This document shows positions 6,434 to 7,338 of a stretch of 7,338 nucleotides of DNA, piece by piece. Both the position numbers and the translations under genes were made by a program. The stretch's first letter is position 1. Each line of letters opens with the position of its first letter. Source of the stretch: Porticoccaceae bacterium (GTDB lineage: Bacteria; Pseudomonadota; Gammaproteobacteria; Pseudomonadales; Porticoccaceae). Where the stretch lies: the NCBI GenBank assembly GCA_002591625.1, contig PCDB01000010.1, positions 8,502-15,839 on the forward strand, given 5' to 3'. Under the pieces are notes generated by a model, which saw nothing but the letters and a program-made list of their open reading frames with translations, was not told the origin of the DNA and ran no database searches.

Positions 6434-7096
6434 ATGAAACAGCCTAAATTTATCGATTCTTTCTCGCAAAATATAGAAATTGTTCCTGAAAAAGCTGTTT
6501 TGCTCGTAATTGATATGCAAAACGCTACCGGCAACAGAAATCTCGGTCTTGGCAAACTTTTGCAAGACAGCGGGAAAGCTGACACTGCAACTTATAGATT
6601 CGATAGGATCGAAAATGTGCTTGTACCGAACATCACAAAGCTTCTAAATACATTTAGATCCAAATGTAACGGAGTTATCTATGTCACTTACGGAGCAGAA
6701 ACCTCGGACGCCAGAGACGTTGTTCCAACAATAAGGACGATCGTTCAGAAAACCAACAATTTTGTCGGAAATAGGGAGCATGAAATTGTAGATCAACTTC
6801 GTCCCCTGACAGACGAACTTGTTTTAAACAAAACAACTCAGGGGGCATTCAGATCGACACGTCTCGACTCTGCTCTTCGAGCAATGAATGTTGATACGCT
6901 CGTTTGTGTTGGAGTGTCTACCAACAACTGCGTGGCAATGACAGCAATGGAAGCCAGCGATCTACAATATAAAGTGGTCATCGTGTCTGATGCAACCGGC
7001 ACCGATAGCCATGAAATGCAAGAGAGTTCGCTTACGATGCTTGGTCGACTCTGGGCCAAGATAATGTCCACTGATGAAGTCATTAAAACGGTGTAA
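6434..7096 (+). CDS. Isochorismatase-fold cysteine hydrolase, second type
   Basis: The product has 220 residues with the isochorismatase-like triad: D27 in VLLVIDMQNA, K133 in VLNKTTQGAF, and nucleophile C166 in GVSTNNCVAMTAMEASD. The K-to-C spacing is 33. The nucleophile loop STNNCV, with the preceding RSTRLDSALRAMNVDTLV segment, resembles the RutB/biuret hydrolase/nicotinamidase-like side of the family rather than the TTSGCVRA type encoded next door. The two amidases are therefore not a recent duplication. The insert after D27 (about 31-58) is rich in G, N and K and may shape substrate choice. The likely reaction is hydrolysis of a C-N bond in an amide or ureide in the cytoplasm; the substrate cannot be assigned. 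The ATG at 6434 has no Shine-Dalgarno and sits seven bases after a good -10 box. No intrinsic terminator follows the stop. Confidence 0.9.
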   Translation: MKQPKFIDSFSQNIEIVPEKAVLLVIDMQNATGNRNLGLGKLLQDSGKADTATYRFDRIENVLVPNITKLLNTFRSKCNGVIYVTYGAETSDARDVVPTIRTIVQKTNNFVGNREHEIVDQLRPLTDELVLNKTTQGAFRSTRLDSALRAMNVDTLVCVGVSTNNCVAMTAMEASDLQYKVVIVSDATGTDSHEMQESSLTMLGRLWAKIMSTDEVIKTV

Positions 7097-7198
7097 CAAG
7101 TCTTAGCAGCTGCAAAAAGTAAGATCAAGCGTCCCGAAGACTCAGGGGTTTAGGACTTGAATACCTCTCGCGTTTGCAAATTACTCAGGTCAAATTCA

Positions 7199-7338
7199 AT
7201 GTCGAACCGGTGTATTCCCAGCCTTAACCCGAGTGTGGCGATTACTAAGCATAATTATTTGATCGCCGCGCCTTCACCCTTAAAACAAGCATGTAGACGA
7301 GCAAAATTCGATTTTCCGCCTGCCGAGAAAGGGGCCAC
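7199..7338 (+). CDS. Possible start of a hypothetical ORF, cut by right edge
   Basis: An ATG at 7199 opens a frame of 46 codons that stays open to the window end, beginning MSNRCIPSLNPSVAITKH and ending in FDFPPAEKGA. An AGG at 7187-7189 lies nine bases upstream and could serve as a weak ribosome binding site. I recognise no family, and competing open frames lie opposite, so it may not be real. Confidence 0.2.
   Translation, partial: MSNRCIPSLNPSVAITKHNYLIAAPSPLKQACRRAKFDFPPAEKGA
7234..7270. repeat. Inverted repeat / hairpin
   Basis: GGCGAT (7237-7242) and ATCGCC (7262-7267) form a perfect 6-bp stem. In RNA it extends with G7235-C7269, A7244-U7260 and G-U wobbles to about 11 pairs around an AT-rich loop of about 15 bases. 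No T-run follows on either strand, so it is not a standard terminator. Confidence 0.4.

Larger units (their letters stand above)
7097..7338. other. Unassigned 242-base tail
   Basis: I see no identifiable gene, tRNA or T-tailed terminator here. Open frames that run into the right edge exist on both strands: a plus-strand frame with ATG at 7199, and a minus-strand frame from the edge to a TAA at 7255-7257 (27 residues, with a GGKSNFARLHACFKGEG stretch). Another short minus-strand frame ending at a TAA near 7149-7151 reads GIHRFDIEFDLSNLQTREVF. None is recognisable to me. This is either non-coding DNA or the edge of another locus or element. Confidence 0.4.

Noticed and set aside
7101..7124. Terminator after the last amidase gene
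   Set aside because: TCTTA/TAAGA and the GCAGCTGC palindrome give only a weak structure and no T-run follows.
7199..7212. tRNA T-arm-like sequence on the minus strand (GGTTCGA)
   Set aside because: No flanking T stem, anticodon arm or acceptor pairing can be formed around it.

Overview
The window holds a compact bacterial catabolic gene cluster. Base composition is moderate and slightly AT-leaning. The gene families are typical of soil or marine Proteobacteria, and an alphaproteobacterium seems most likely to me. That placement is an impression from family content, because no taxonomic marker such as rRNA is present.

Layout. (1) Positions 1-1716 (+) encode the C-terminal ~571 residues of an ATP-dependent hydantoinase/oxoprolinase HyuA-type subunit, cut by the left edge. 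(2) Positions 1730-3607 (+) encode the partner HyuB-type subunit. (3) Positions 3671-4354 (+) encode a divergent YrdC/Sua5-fold protein with a GTG start. (4) Positions 4375-5748 (+) encode an MmgE/PrpD-family protein with all expected catalytic positions. These four genes share one strand with gaps of 13, 63 and 20 bases and look like one operon. (5) Positions 5752-6378 (-) encode an isochorismatase-fold amidase of the N-carbamoylsarcosine amidase type, convergent with the PrpD gene across a 3-base gap. (6) Positions 6434-7096 (+) encode a second isochorismatase-fold hydrolase of a different subtype, divergent from gene 5. Its good sigma70-like promoter sits so close to the ATG that the mRNA is probably leaderless. 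(7) Positions 7097-7338 hold no gene I can identify, only a weak edge-truncated open frame and a hairpin.

How the genes may work together (inference). HyuA/HyuB enzymes use ATP to open cyclic ureides or lactams (hydantoins, N-methylhydantoin, 5-oxoproline, caprolactam), and some relatives are carboxylases. Opening a hydantoin gives an N-carbamoyl amino acid, and CSHase-type isochorismatase-fold amidases cleave such products. Genes 1, 2 and 5 therefore fit a two-step ring-opening and decarbamoylation route like the N-methylhydantoin to sarcosine part of creatinine breakdown. The second amidase could take another amide or ureide intermediate. The PrpD-like protein could process a resulting di- or tricarboxylate by dehydration, decarboxylation or epimerisation. 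The YrdC-like protein is the odd member: its fold makes carbamoyl-adenylates from bicarbonate, an amine and ATP in tRNA modification, and its altered motif suggests it may have been recruited for a metabolic role. The substrate cannot be read from the sequence.
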